Origin: Brachyhypopomus gauderio
Lineage: Eukaryota; Chordata; Actinopteri; Gymnotiformes; Hypopomidae
DNA length: 64,000 nucleotides
Direction: 5' to 3'
Assembly: GCF_052324685.1 (NCBI RefSeq)
Contig: NW_027506873.1
Location: 1,250,001 to 1,314,000 of the forward strand
Part shown: positions 1 to 24,698 of the stretch, one piece after another
Layout of the letters: each line of letters begins with the position of its first letter
Numbering within the stretch: position 1 is the stretch's first letter
Notes under the pieces: generated by a model
The model's database searches: none
What the model was told of the DNA's origin: nothing
Seen by the model: the letters and a program-made list of their open reading frames with translations, nothing else
Position numbers and translations under genes: made by a program

Positions 1-2234
1 GATACAGGCAGATCAAAAGGCAAAAGTCTTTGGCCATTGAGTTTACCAGTGAATATAAATGTGGTGTGATAACTTTGGTCATGTTAAACAATAACACATG
101 GACTAAAACTGTATGCCTATGAAAATTCTTTTTGATCATACACATTTTGGTTTAAAATGCAGTGAATGCACTTTAAATATTAACATTTACTATTTTAATA
201 TTTCTGTACACATGCAATGTCAACTGAGGTAAAATTCAAGACATTACCCCCATTTGTGCAAAACTGATATGCAAAACGCCATCAGAACGTAGTCTGTCAG
301 AAGTAACTGTCTATTGCTTCTCTTTACAGACCTCTCAGAAAGGCCATAAAATATTTTATAAATAATTCAAACGGTACATAAACACTGGACACGTATCCTC
401 TTTACACTGTTCAACATAAAAAAAAAACCAACAACATAGCGTTCAACATAATAACATGTTAACTCAAGCAAGAGATTAATGGACTCATCTTTTCACTTGG
501 GTGGCCTCAGTGGCCACCAGTGCAGGGTTTGAACTGGGGGCCACTACATATATGAGAACTCTAAACCTTCTACACATGCACCACACTAGTTTCCTATGCT
601 GAGCGATGAATACTGCAGACAGTGATCAGAATGTTATCCATTCACCTTTGGTCTTTTGGTAATGCAATTACTCGTTTAACATCTAAATATTATTAAATAT
701 GGAGAACTAGTATTGCTACAGTTTGATCTATATGGTTTCTATATGTTATAACTCAAGTATCAGGAAATGACCATTCTGCTGGTAAAGTATTCACAACAGG
801 GTCTAATTGATTGTTTGCTACCCATGCTGCTAATGTATGACAATTAAAGTAAAATGTCCTTAAGGGTTAAATAGTGTTCGATATAAACTTTTATACATCA
901 AGCTGGTGACCCCTTCCTCTTTAGATCAACAAGAAAAGAACAATTTCCAGTATCCTACGAGCTTTGCATCTGGTGTGTAGGCAGAAGGTTCAGTACATTG
1001 AATGTACAGTTTGATTTCAGTTCACAGTGGATCTTGTCTCAGCACCAAGATACAGGTGTTTTTAAGGTCTGGAATGTATTCTTGGTTCTTGGTATTCCGT
1101 TTCACCATACCCATCAGTCATTACAGAGAACACGTCTACACAACGTTCTCTAAATAAGAACGACTTTAGCAGCAAAAAAAGTGTTCATTTGGTAACAAAA
1201 TGTTGGTAGCTATTTTAGTGCTGGATAGTCTGGACAGATCATAGCCTTGCAAATAATAATTCACAATATTGTCAGTTCAAAAAGTAAATCATCCATACAT
1301 AAATTATTTAGGATAAAATAAATAGAATTTATAATGTATTTTTATAACATATATTCTGTAGTTTATCTTATCTTATGGGCTGTGGTTGGGGCTGTTAGAC
1401 CTTCTGTGCTTGTGATTTTAAAGTACTCTGACAAACCCATAAATATGTGAATTGTACCACCTGTAAATATTCTTTCAAACCACTTTTGTTTGGTCTTTTA
1501 ATTATATTGCATAACTGGAGTGAAATCGGATTTCACTTAGTTTAATATTTACATCTAATTTAAAGATCAAAGAACCGTGTCATGTATTAGAGCCATTTAA
1601 ACTGCAAAATAAGTGATTACAATACACTGAAATAAAGAAAAAACACATGAAATCTTCTCTTTGAAAATAATCATTTGTGCTAAATGGGGTCCATTAGTTT
1701 CTTGCTAATAAATGCTTTGGAGCGCTCTTGGTATCAGGAGCCTAAGGTTAGTGATCCTGTGTGTTCCCATCACACACCTCCAAAAATCTCAGCATTCTGC
1801 CCCCCCCCCCCCCAACTCTACAAAGGTTGGATAGGCATTCTAAGACATTTTAAAAGTGCACATTATCTTTTGTATACTAGTGAAACATTATTAGATTTTA
1901 AATTCCTCCAACCAGTAGTCCATGGTTCTTGCATGCTACAGAAATACTTTCGAAAATATTTGTCTGTTTGCGTTCTACCATTTGAGGTGATGGTAGACAA
2001 CAAAAAGTGTTCTAGCAGTGGTTCTTATGGTCCACTAACGAACTTAGTCAAAGCCTCCTAACCTTGTACTGGTCCTGTAGCTTGAATTGGATTCTTTTTA
2101 TAATCATCCATCTCCAGTCCAGTCACGAGTGAAGCACCACCTGGCTGAGCGTAACTGGGAGGAGGAAAGGTGAAATGGTGCTGACGTGCTCATCTTTGGT
2201 CACTCTGTCTGGGAGCTCATATGAAGAGGCCTCG
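1..2234 (-). other. cnnm4 3' flank / probable 3' UTR
   Basis: No coding region is recognisable in these 2.2 kb. The stretch is AT-rich and lies directly downstream, in minus-strand terms, of the cnnm4 stop codon, so at least its right part is probably 3' UTR. A C homopolymer sits near 1801-1814. I could not fix a polyadenylation site. The short ORF at 1684-2061 has no family resemblance and crosses the C-run. Confidence 0.4.
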
Positions 2235-15194
<12,960 letters not shown>

Positions 15195-15252
15195 GTTTGT
15201 TTCGCTGTCGGCAAGCTGGTAGTTGACGTCACACGCTTAGTTCCCTGATCCG

Positions 15253-15338
15253 CCCTCTATTAGCATAATGCGTTCTTCCGCAACGCCCACTACAGCCCTC
15301 TATTAGCATAATGCGTTCTTCCGCAACGCCCACTACAG
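15253..15338. promoter_or_regulatory. 43-bp tandem duplication upstream of cnnm4
   Basis: Two consecutive, essentially identical 43-bp units starting CCCTCTATTAGCATAATGCG, at 15253 and 15296. They lie 59-144 bp upstream of the cnnm4 start codon on its 5' side, so they fall in the 5' UTR or core promoter. The unit contains TAGCATAATG and TTCCGCAA. A regulatory role is inferred from position only. Confidence 0.5.
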
Positions 15339-15367
15339 CGGCCGGCTATTTTATATATATATATATA

Positions 15368-15592
15368 TACTGCTCAAAAAATAAAGGGAACACTAAAATA
15401 ACACATCCTAGATCTCAATTAATAAAAATCTTTGAAATCAGTTGAAAATCTCTACCTGTTGTCTGTTCCATTTGCACAAGAGCAGTTGAAATTGATTCAC
15501 AATCAGTGTTGCTAGGGTTAGGGTTAGTGGATGTGGATGACTTGGAGTTACATTGTGTTGTTTAAGTGTTCCCTTTATTTTTTTGAGCAGTG
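15368..15592. mobile_element. Tc1/mariner-type MITE
   Basis: The ends are inverted copies of ACTGCTCAAAAAATAAAGGG followed by AACACT, embedded in TA-rich DNA. The length of about 225 bp, TA context and terminal CTGCTCAAAAAA match the common non-autonomous Tc1-like elements of fish. It lies about 175 bp upstream of cnnm4. Confidence 0.75.
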
Positions 15593-18264
15593 TATATATA
15601 TATACATACATGTATATACATATATAGTATATACACTACCGTTCACTAAGTTTGGGGTCACTTAGAAATGTTCTTATTTTTTAAAGAAAAGCAGTTTTTT
15701 TTTTTTTAGCTAACATTAAATGCATCAAAAATACACTCTATACATTATTAATGTGCACTGTAAAAAAATCCTAATTTTATGGAAAATAACTGTAAATATT
15801 TAATGTATTTTAACATTTTTTCCAATTGTATGCAAAACTTTGTAAAATTACAGACATTATTTGTAATTTGACAAAATGTCTTTTATTTTAAGTATTATGA
15901 CAATAATTACAAGTTACAAGCTTTTCTCGTTTTTTTTCGGAAATAATACAGTATTATTTATACGGTATTTTTCTGCTTTCTTAAATTATATACAGATTCA
16001 TGTATAATTACAGCAATTATCTGCAATTAAACATTCAGTTGATTATATAAAGGTTTATGTCTGTAAAAACTAAAAAGTTTTTTTCTCTGTCATTTTAATC
16101 AAAATCTTATGTCTTTTGGCACTGCTGGTTTAAACATGATTTTCAATGTCAGAAATGAATGTGGTTTTCATAGTATTAGCTTACATGTATCAATACTCAT
16201 ATTTTGATTGTTAGGCGTCTTCGTAATTCAGAGGATCCATTGATGTTCAGGAGAAAAATGTACACAGAACAAAATATATAGGTTCGGACATATTAATATG
16301 CCACAGAACGTGATGGTAATTGATTTGACGAAAAAGAAAATAATTTCTGCAATTGAAAATGCTCATTTTTATGATGCCTACAGAATGAATTGTGACTTCC
16401 TAATGTCAGTTCAGACATTAGATTTTTACATTGGCATATCTAAAGTATGTAACTGTAGTAATGGCTGTAGGAGATTTCTGTTGATTGTTCCATCTCTATT
16501 GATGTCTGTTCTCATTTTAGTTCTTGTGCAGTCAATGGCAATAGAAAATGGCAGTTTGTTTGGGTGCTGGATTTTTAAAAGAAACATTTCTAAACACTGG
16601 GTCTATACTTGAACATAACCAAGGAAATAACCTGTAACACACTGAGAGACAGATGAACTGATATACTGGTAGATGTACATTGTAATGGAACAGGCTTTTA
16701 AACTTAAAAATGTGTGTGCCTATAGTTACACACTGGAATAAAAACACAAGTTGAACAACCACTTAAATATAAACGTTATCTCTAGGCTAGGGGCATAAAC
16801 GTGATTTGAGCTCAACGTATTGCTTTTAACCATAATTGGTTAATCTGACTGTCATTCAGGAAACTGGCCAATGACAACTGTTCGCGCCTCTCAGGTCATG
16901 TTTCAGCGAGTGTGCTGACGGTGGACATTACGGTCGGTCAGCCTACAGCTGTGGTGGCTAGCTAGCTACCTGGATTATTTTACATCTGCCTGCCAAATTA
17001 TTATTTTGAGCGGATTATCGTTGGATGATTCAACAAAATAAGATGGAAACGGGGCACGGAGGAAGAAAATTTAAGTGAAGCATTATTGGTGACATCAGGT
17101 AAGAAAACGTCCTTACTTTATGTAAGCCAACGTTAGCTAGTTAACTAACTAGTTAGCCCAGTTTAAAAACACATTTCACTTGAATGTTTCATTTGATAAA
17201 GATGAAAACAATAAAATATTAATATCTAATATTTTCCGATGCTTTAAAATACTTTAATTTGGTCACTGTTAAATACATAATGGGTTAAATAATGCTCTAT
17301 GTGGTAATCAAGTCTTTGTTATAAGGTTCATTGAACATAACTAAATCTAGCGACAGCTAGTTACTCAAATTCGGTCTCGGTCTCATTTTGAATTGGTTTT
17401 ATTGTGAGGTGAACCTTGAAATAGTTGAGCATTTTTCTGAGGTAACGTTAAGTCTAATTTGCTAGGAACATCGCCGACTATTCTATCGCTAATGATTAAT
17501 ATTCACATTAAATGATGTACAAATCAATGTGCTTAACAGTTCAGCTTTCTCCATATGCCACTGATCTCGCATGTTGTAGTTGACGTAATTTCTACATTTT
17601 TAGCACTCTGGATCTGGATTTTGGGTGACAGACATTAATGGGGTTTAAAAAATCCGCCTCCATCACGTTCTGCGTGGCTGAATATTGTACAGTCCGCCAA
17701 TGGGCAGCGTCGAGGGGTGGAGTCTACAGGCCTCCCAGCAGGCCCTGCGGTGAGTTCCCCGTTTCCCTGGATGTGTGTTGTATGTGGGTTAGTGTTCCCC
17801 CTCCCTTTCCCCCCTTAGAATCAGTGTATTTGGCACTTGTTTATGCTCTTAGCGTGTTGCTTATAAAATAACAGTTTGCTAACATTGGTGTCATGACTCA
17901 TTCTGGTCCTTCTGACTCGACACCGTTACAATATGTAAATGAATATGAATAGATTTAAAACTGTAGCATTTTTCTGTCAAAACCTTTCCAGATTAATAGA
18001 GAAAATCCTATGCAATAAAAATTCATGTTGCTGCTGGACCACTTCTCAGTTAAGCTAATGCAGATCTGCACTGAAGAAAGAAAGGGTGAAGGAGACCAGG
18101 TATGGTTTGTGTAAAAAATTAAAACACCATTATTGGGATCATTGTGAAGATTTTGTCCATTGCATTTTAACCCTTAGGGAATAAATATGCTTTCTCATAT
18201 GTTAAATATGTAAAGCAAAAAAATAATATGCACCAAGTTTGGCCTACATTTTGTTTACTGTACA

Positions 18265-18421
18265 GAGCAGGAGCGCAACACAGCCCAGAGCAGGAGCGCA
18301 ACACAGCCCGGAGCAGGAGCGTAACACAGCCCGGAGCAGGAGCGCAACACAGCCCAGAGCAGGAGCGCAACACAGCCCAGAGCAGGAGCGCAACACAGCC
18401 CAGAGCAGGAGCGCCACAGCC
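18265..18421. repeat. 23-bp minisatellite, about seven copies
   Basis: Tandem GAGCAGGAGCGCAACACAGC-type units with a 23-bp period, differing by CCCA versus CCCG at the unit junction. It lies inside the CACTA-like block. The ORFs across it are low-complexity artefacts. Confidence 0.9.
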
Positions 18422-19136
18422 TAGCTCACAGTACAAATCAATCTGGCCATTATGTTGAGGTGAGTGACTCTCCCTGCTGCACCACTACACAGGATCTTCA
18501 GGATCTGTCACCTCCTGAATCTCTCTTCACTGTTTATGTGTTTTCCAAGATTAAGTGCTAATTCACAGATATCATTGTCATGATTCACCAGAGAAGTCTG
18601 ATCCCTTTTTGAAATGGCTTTGCAGTTTTCATTCTTGGATGAAAACTGATGTCCAGATGTATAAGCTTAACAAAGCTCTGTAGGTTTTCAAAGGGACTCC
18701 GATAAGGTGAACGTATTACATTTTTGTCTCTTTGAAAAAGAGCTTTGTTAACCTGCACACTTGTACCCCTAGACATCAATTGTTTTCCAAGGATGAACTT
18801 TGAGTAGTAATTTCAATATCAATAAATTTTCTACCTGCAAAGATTCAGAATCTAACCAAGTAAATGATGATTCAAAGACTTATCATTTATACCAAATCAT
18901 GGTAAATATTTCAGCTCATAAGAACTATAATATTTGTAATGTTATTGGCACAAAATTAACAGCAGCTAACTTTGGATTTTGTCTGCAACTTTTTAACAGG
19001 CAGACTTCAGCTTTTCACTTCTGAGAGGCCAATGACCAGATCCTGCAGATTTCTTCTCTGCAACATACATTCCACATTTGAGTTTGTCCTGGAAGTCACG
19101 ATGAATATGGACAGGAAAAATCTGTAAAATTATGGT

Positions 19137-19590
19137 ACTTCTCTGCAGAACTTTTTGTGCTGTCACTTTATTGAAAGTGCTTAATTGTACTAATTCAGGG
19201 AAAAGTTGTAAAATAAAGGTATTTCTCTGCAAAACTATTAGTGCTGTCACTTTATTGAAAGTGCTTAATTGTAATAATTCAGGGAAAAGTTGTAAAATAA
19301 AGGTATTTCTCTGCAAAACTTTTAGTACTGTCACTTTATTGAAAGTGCTTAATTGTAATAATTCAGGGAAAATTTGTAAAATAACGATATTTCTCTGCAA
19401 AAATATTAGTGCTGTCACTTTATTAAAAATGCTAAATCATAATAATCCAGGAAAAATCTGTAAAATAACGGTATTTCTCTGCAAAAATATTAGTGCTGTC
19501 ACTTTATTAAAAGTACTAAATCATAATAATCCAGGAAAAATCTGTAAAATAACGGTATTTCTCTGCAGAATGTTTAATGAATTTTTCTGT
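19137..19590. repeat. 84-bp tandem array, five to six copies
   Basis: ATTTCTCTGCAAAA recurs exactly every 84 bp (19137, 19221, 19305, 19389, 19473, 19557). Each unit also contains GCTGTCACTTTATT and CAGGGAAAA. The period is a multiple of three, so the 169-aa plus and 141-aa minus ORFs across it are products of periodicity. It is subterminal within the CACTA-like block. Confidence 0.92.
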
Positions 19591-19996
19591 AAATTTATTG
19601 TTTTTCCCAATTTAAATCAGGGTTTTTTACATAAAAATTAAAGGTTTTGTTTGGCAGCCGCTGCTGCCAGTCGTTTACCGTTTTTTTACGATTTCTTTTT
19701 ACAGTGTGGTAAATGACTATTCTAGCTGTAAACATCTGGTTTTTAATGCAATATCTACATAGCTGTATGGAGACCCATTTCCACAACCATCACTCCAGTG
19801 TTCTAATGGTACATTGTGTTTGCTAACTCTGTAAGGAGGCTATTGGATATTTAGAAAACCCTTGAAAACCTTTGTGCAAGTAGGTTAGCACAGCTGAAAA
19901 CAATTTTGCTGATTAGAGAAGCTATAAAACTGACCTTCCTTTGAGCTAGTTGAGAATCTGGAGCATTACAATTTTTGGTTCGATTAAACTCACAAA

Positions 19997-21011
19997 ATGG
20001 TCAGAAAAAAACAACTTTCAATTGAAACTCGACAGTCTATTCTTGTTCTGAGAAATGAAGTCTATTCCATGCGAGACATTGCCAAGAAACTGAAGATTTC
20101 CTATAATGGTGTGTACTACTCCTTTCAGAGGAGAGCACAGACAGGCTCTAACCAGAGTAGAAGGAGAAGTGGAAGGCCCCGCTGCACAACTGAGCAAGAA
20201 AACAAGTACATTAGAGTCTCCAGTTTGAGAAATCGACGCCTCACAGGTCCTCAACTGGCAGGTTCATTAAATAGTACCCGCAAAACGCCAGTGTCAACGT
20301 CTACAGTGAAGAGGCAACTCCGGGATGCTGGCCTTCAGGGCAGAGTGGCAAAGAAAAATCCATATCTGGCTAATAAAAGAAAAAGATTAATATGGGCAAA
20401 AAAACACACATTGGAAAAAAGTGTTTGATGAATCAAAGTTTGAGGTGTTTGGATCACACAGACGAACATTTGTGAGACGCAGAACAACTGAAAAGATGCT
20501 GGAAGAGTGCCTGACACCATCTGTCAAACATGGTGGAGGTAATGTGATGGTCTGGGGTTGCTTTGGTGCTGGTAAAGTGGGAGATTTGAACAAGGTAAAA
20601 GGGATTTTGAATAAGGAAGGCTATCACTCCATTTTGCAACACCATGCCATACCCTGTGGACAGCGCTTGATTGGAGCCAATTTCATGCTGCAACAGGACA
20701 ATGACCCAAAGCACACCTCCAAATTATGCACAAACTATTTAGAGAAGAAGCAGGCAGCTGGTGTTGTATCGGTAATGGAGTGGCCAGCGCAGTCACCAGA
20801 TCTCAACCCCATTGAGCTGTTGTGGGAACAGCTTGACCGTATGGTACGAAAAAAGTGCCCATTAACCCAATCAAACTTGTGGAAGCGGCTTCCGGAAGCA
20901 TGGGGTGAAATTTCTCCAGATTACCTCAGCAAATTAACAGCTAGAATGCCAAAGGTCTGCAATGCTGTAATTGCTGCTAAGGGAGCATTCTTTGATGAAA
21001 GCAAAGTTTAA
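19997..21011 (+). pseudogene. Tc1-like transposase, one frameshift
   Basis: A DDE/D transposase in two overlapping frames: 19997-20428 (start MVRKKQLSIE, paired helix-turn-helix region with IAKKLKISYNGVYYSF and RRSGRPRCTTEQE) and 20421-21011. The second part keeps the acidic-triad contexts FDESKFEVFG, LQQDNDPKHTSK and PDLNPIELLWEQ, and ends FFDESKV. The break falls in the A-run at about 20413-20419. Apart from that single shift the protein is nearly full length (about 340 aa), so inactivation of this copy is recent or partial. Confidence 0.9.
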
Positions 21012-21177
21012 AGTAGAAAATTATTTCAAAAAAAAAAAAAAAACATTATTTCTACCTTGTCAATGTCTGGACTATATTTCTATTCATTTTGCAACTCATT
21101 TGATAAATAAAAGTATGAGATTTCAGGGAAAACACAAAATTGTCTAGGTGACCCCAAACTTTTGAACGGTATATATG

Positions 21178-22190
21178 CAGTGGCGTGCACACATAGACAT
21201 CAGGCTAAAGCACCACCAACTCTGCCCTTTATCAACGAAAGTGCCCTTTTGAAACTTCGGTGTTTTTTATTTTTTTATTATTTTACTGAGGTCGGTTTGA
21301 AATGATCTTTTGAAAACCTGAGCGAATAAAAACAATGCCCTGAAATGAGCCACCACCTCGCACACACCCGACCTCTCTCTTCCTTTAACACCAGATGCGC
21401 TGCAGCAGCTGTTCAGTTCAGCAAGGGGAAGGAAGCGTCTTCAGCACAGCACACACGCTCACAGATAGACTTCTTCTCCCGTGCCCCACCAGCCAGGTAA
21501 CATACACATCAAGTCAAATCGTACCGTTTGCCCTCTAAGCCCAACCTGAAATCATTTTCTTGTGCAGTAAAATGTCTCATACAGCACCAAACTACTAAGC
21601 AATTTTAGCCGACTGGTCACCTGATAAACTAGTCGCTCTAGCCCAAATCAATGACAGATAACGTGAGGACGACCACATACAAATAATTAAGGTAGAGTTT
21701 GCAAATCTATGTGTTAAGCTGAACGTACTGTTGTATAGGTTTTGTTAGGCAACATAAATTAACATATTCATTCCTGAAAGAAGAAACGGGAAGTTCCCCA
21801 TTACCTGTGAAAAATGCCCGTCTGCAATCATGTAATGACAACACTCAGTAGCCTATAACTCCTTCTCCTACTTTTTGGTCTTTTTACTGTCTTAATTGGA
21901 GGCCTATATTGATTTAAATTGCAAAATATATGCAACAAGGCCTGCAGACAGTGGAGGGTAAACAGAAGTTAACTGAAGGACATGACTGTATATAGTTAAT
22001 ATTGGATATGAATTATATCAGTTGGCTGTGTGACTTCTTTCCATTGTAAACTCGCATTTAGAAAATGTTACAAATAAAAGTCAAATTTCATTCAACATGT
22101 GCTTGTAGTTTTTTTTTTTTTTTTGCGCTAAAAAGTGCCCTTCACCAACCCCCCCCGAGCACTTGCCACCCAAAATGTCTGTGCACGCCA
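21178..22190. mobile_element. hAT-like element adjoining the Tc1 end
   Basis: The left end CAGTGGCGTGCACACATAGA and the right end ATGTCTGTGCACGCCA are imperfect inverted repeats of a CAGTGGCGTGCAC-type hAT terminus. A target duplication is not clean because both flanks are TA-rich. No long ORF is present inside. Confidence 0.55.
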
Positions 22191-22221
22191 TATAAATATA
22201 TATAATATATATATATATGAT

Positions 22222-23176
22222 TAGTGATGGGCAAAACAGTTTTTAGATTAACTGAATCATTAGAATCCGTTCACTAAAAAGATTCGTTCCAAAGATTCGT
22301 TCAACGAATCGTTCAGTGCTTGGCAGGACTCCGACCCACCTAATGACGTAATCGCAGTGGCTCCGCCCGTGCGCGAGGGTCTCGCGCGATGTGCTTCGCG
22401 AAAGCGTTCACCTCTGGAAGTTTGTAAACTTCGCGTTTCAGGTACTTGCGTTTCAGCGCAATGAACAAAGTCATGTTTGCCGAGTTCATACACCTATACA
22501 AGGTGGAAGCACTTGTACAAGCACTTTCAAGGTCCATTTCTATATTTCCCAGCACGTTAAACTTAATTAAGTTAAATATTTATACATATACTCGAAATGA
22601 TTCGAAATAATTCGCTTTTTTATCACATTATTTAAACGCCCAACGTCTTCATGTTCTCACATGTTTCGTCCTGGTATTACAAGAGGCTCGTATTTGTTAA
22701 CGTAATACAAGATAACTGTACAGTCAGACAGCTATTTGTTGTGAAACGAAGTAATTACAATATTAGTATATTTATTTAAGTATTTATACACTATATTAAG
22801 GCTTTATAAATCCTCCCCACACCTACATAAACCTTTCCCATTCACTTAATAACCATTCCCACACTGTTCTGTGCATGTGTGCTTGTCCAGCGAGCAGTCA
22901 TGTTGTATGTAATCTCATGTAAGCGAGTAGCGTCTCAGGCATGTGATGCTGGTTCTTGTTTCCAAGAGTAAATATGCAGTATTTACTGTAATTCGTACTA
23001 TTTTATTATTTATAACATTTCTTGTTAATTGTTAGAATTAATACTTATAATATATTTTTATACATTTTGGAATTTTGTCATGTAAAAAATCATAAAATAT
23101 GTATTTTTTCCGCCGATCAAATTCACTCAAATGATTCATTCATTTGAACGAATCGTTCGTGAATGACACAACACTA
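22222..23176. mobile_element. hAT-like non-autonomous element
   Basis: Termini TAGTGATGGGC and, complemented, TAGTGTTGTGTC; subterminal repeats of ATTCGTT/AACGAATC at both ends. The interior at about 22430-22760 is the same roughly 300-bp module found at 34500-34770 (inverted) and 35095-35430. The flanking 8-mers match weakly. Confidence 0.6.
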
Positions 23177-23629
23177 CAGAAGATTCAATATTCTATGTCT
23201 TAGTGACCGAAATATTGACTAAATTATTGTCAAGGCGCCGTATATTGCCTAGACCAGGGGTGTCAAACATACAATTCATTTCATATGAAGATTTTTATAA
23301 GCATGCAAAATCTTATTTTTTAAACAAATCGTTTACAACCATGATAAGGAGGATTTATTCCTTTCACTATTAAACATTAAGCACACCCAAGGTTAGTAGT
23401 AAATAGCGTGCATCCGTCAGATCTTTGCTTGTATCATGAGAAAATCTACATGGCATAAATGATTGATGAAAGTGATGTCCTCAAATGAACCAGATTTTAC
23501 TCAATAGAACAGGTGCTCCACATATACTTTTAATATATATATATATTTTTATGTTATGCATGATTGTAATGCTACAATGGTAAGGCTGGAGTCTACACCA
23601 CGGATCTCATTAATGCATATATTCTAATT

Positions 23630-23803
23630 AGTGCTGTCAATTCCAGGTGCCGCGATTAAAAGTCCTCACCAGGATTTTGCTCAAGCTTGCTAGATTTTCT
23701 AATTAGCAATCCAGGTAAAATTAGTGGAATCAACATAATCCAGGAAGCCTGAGCAAAATCCTGGTGAGGACTTTTAATCGCGGCACCTGGAATTGACAGC
23801 ACT
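23630..23803. mobile_element. Fold-back MITE with 54-bp perfect arms
   Basis: Arms 23630-23683 and 23750-23803 are exact inverted copies beginning AGTGCTGTCAATTCCAGGTG, separated by about 66 bp. ATTCTAAT lies close on both sides, suggesting a target duplication near the palindromic ends. Confidence 0.8.
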
Positions 23804-24207
23804 AATTCTAATACAAATTAGCACATTTCTACACTTCCTATACACAACATTCTGCTGCCTCAAATCAAGATTACAAAATATTATTTTGTTCTTGTACTTT
23901 TAAATAAACAATTTAACATTTGATAAAATAATTGCTACTGTTTCTAATAATATCACAAATAATTGTTTTGCATGCAAGGGATATGTGGATGAAACAGTTT
24001 CCATTACAAGCAGGAAAAGCCATTTCTCTTCCTGATAGCACCATCATTCTGCACCATTAACACACTTCCACAACTGAGCAGTCCATTTGTTGAATCCAAC
24101 ACTTCATCCATAGCTTCCCCAAATGACAAAGTATTTACATTAACAATTACTAATTATGTATTTTACTGTTGAGTCATTTTTAATGCTACAAATTTACACA
24201 GCATTAT

Positions 24208-24440
24208 GAATGAATGAATGTTACATTTTATATAGCGCCTTTCAGGATACCCAAGGCGCTTTACAATTGTTAACACAGGTACAAGTCACAGACAGCCAAT
24301 CACACACACACCGGCGAGAAGCGGCAGCCAATTGTGCACAGCGTACTCTCTACCAGGATCCACAGTCCCCTGGGGGACTGAATGGGGTGCAGGAAGGGGA
24401 GAGAGGACAGACCCTAGTGACAGAACACCATCCACCACTG
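24208..24440. repeat. Dispersed repeat with TATAGCGCCTTTC motif
   Basis: Contains TATAGCGCCTTTCAGGATAC and CAAGGCGCTTTACAATTG, wording typical of repetitive 3' regions of fish retroelements. There is no credible coding capacity. Confidence 0.4.
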
Positions 24441-24698
24441 GGCATACAAGCACACACATACATGCACAAACACTCAGACAACTGCTTTTTATTGAACAGA
24501 GAGACACAGACACATACTCAGGGAGATGTTGTCAGGGACTGTCAATTTACCTAAACTTAATGTTATTAAGTGATTCTTAGATTGAACAAAAAATCCATTC
24601 AGCAGTGGAGACCAGTGATAATGATTAAAATCTGACATATCTCAAGTGCTCTGGATGTGAAGTGTTCTTTCTCCAGTCAGGCTTCAGGCCTAGTCTTC

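Larger units (their letters stand above)
15756..19706. mobile_element. CACTA/EnSpm-like non-autonomous insertion
   Basis: The block begins CACTGTAAAAAAA and ends TTTTTACAGTG. The host Tc1 sequence resumes so that only TG is duplicated at the junction, consistent with the 2-3 bp TSD of CACTA elements. No transposase is visible. The interior holds two tandem arrays (18265-18421 and 19137-19590). Around 16860-17105 is a GC-richer patch ending ATCAGGTAAGAAAA that resembles a noncoding exon and splice donor. Confidence 0.6.
15634..21172 (+). mobile_element. Tc1-like transposon, interrupted by a CACTA-like insertion
   Basis: The left end TACCGTTCACTAAGTTTGGG and the right end, whose complement reads TACCGTTCAAAAGTTTGGGG, form the inverted repeats. 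The transposase remnant lies at 19997-21011. The left inverted-repeat region and the transposase are separated by a 3.95-kb block with its own CACTG/CAGTG termini, so the native element was only about 1.6 kb. Confidence 0.85.

Noticed and set aside
16298-16612. 104-aa ORF starting MPQNVMVIDLTKKK
   Set aside because: No recognisable family and no splice or promoter context; it lies inside the CACTA-like insertion. A chance ORF is most likely.
19132-19641. 169-aa repetitive ORF
   Set aside because: It arises from an 84-bp tandem repeat whose period is a multiple of three; an ORF of similar length is open on the opposite strand.
23256-23300. hAT-like left end CAGGGGTGTCAAAC
   Set aside because: No matching right end or target duplication found; possibly a truncated element.
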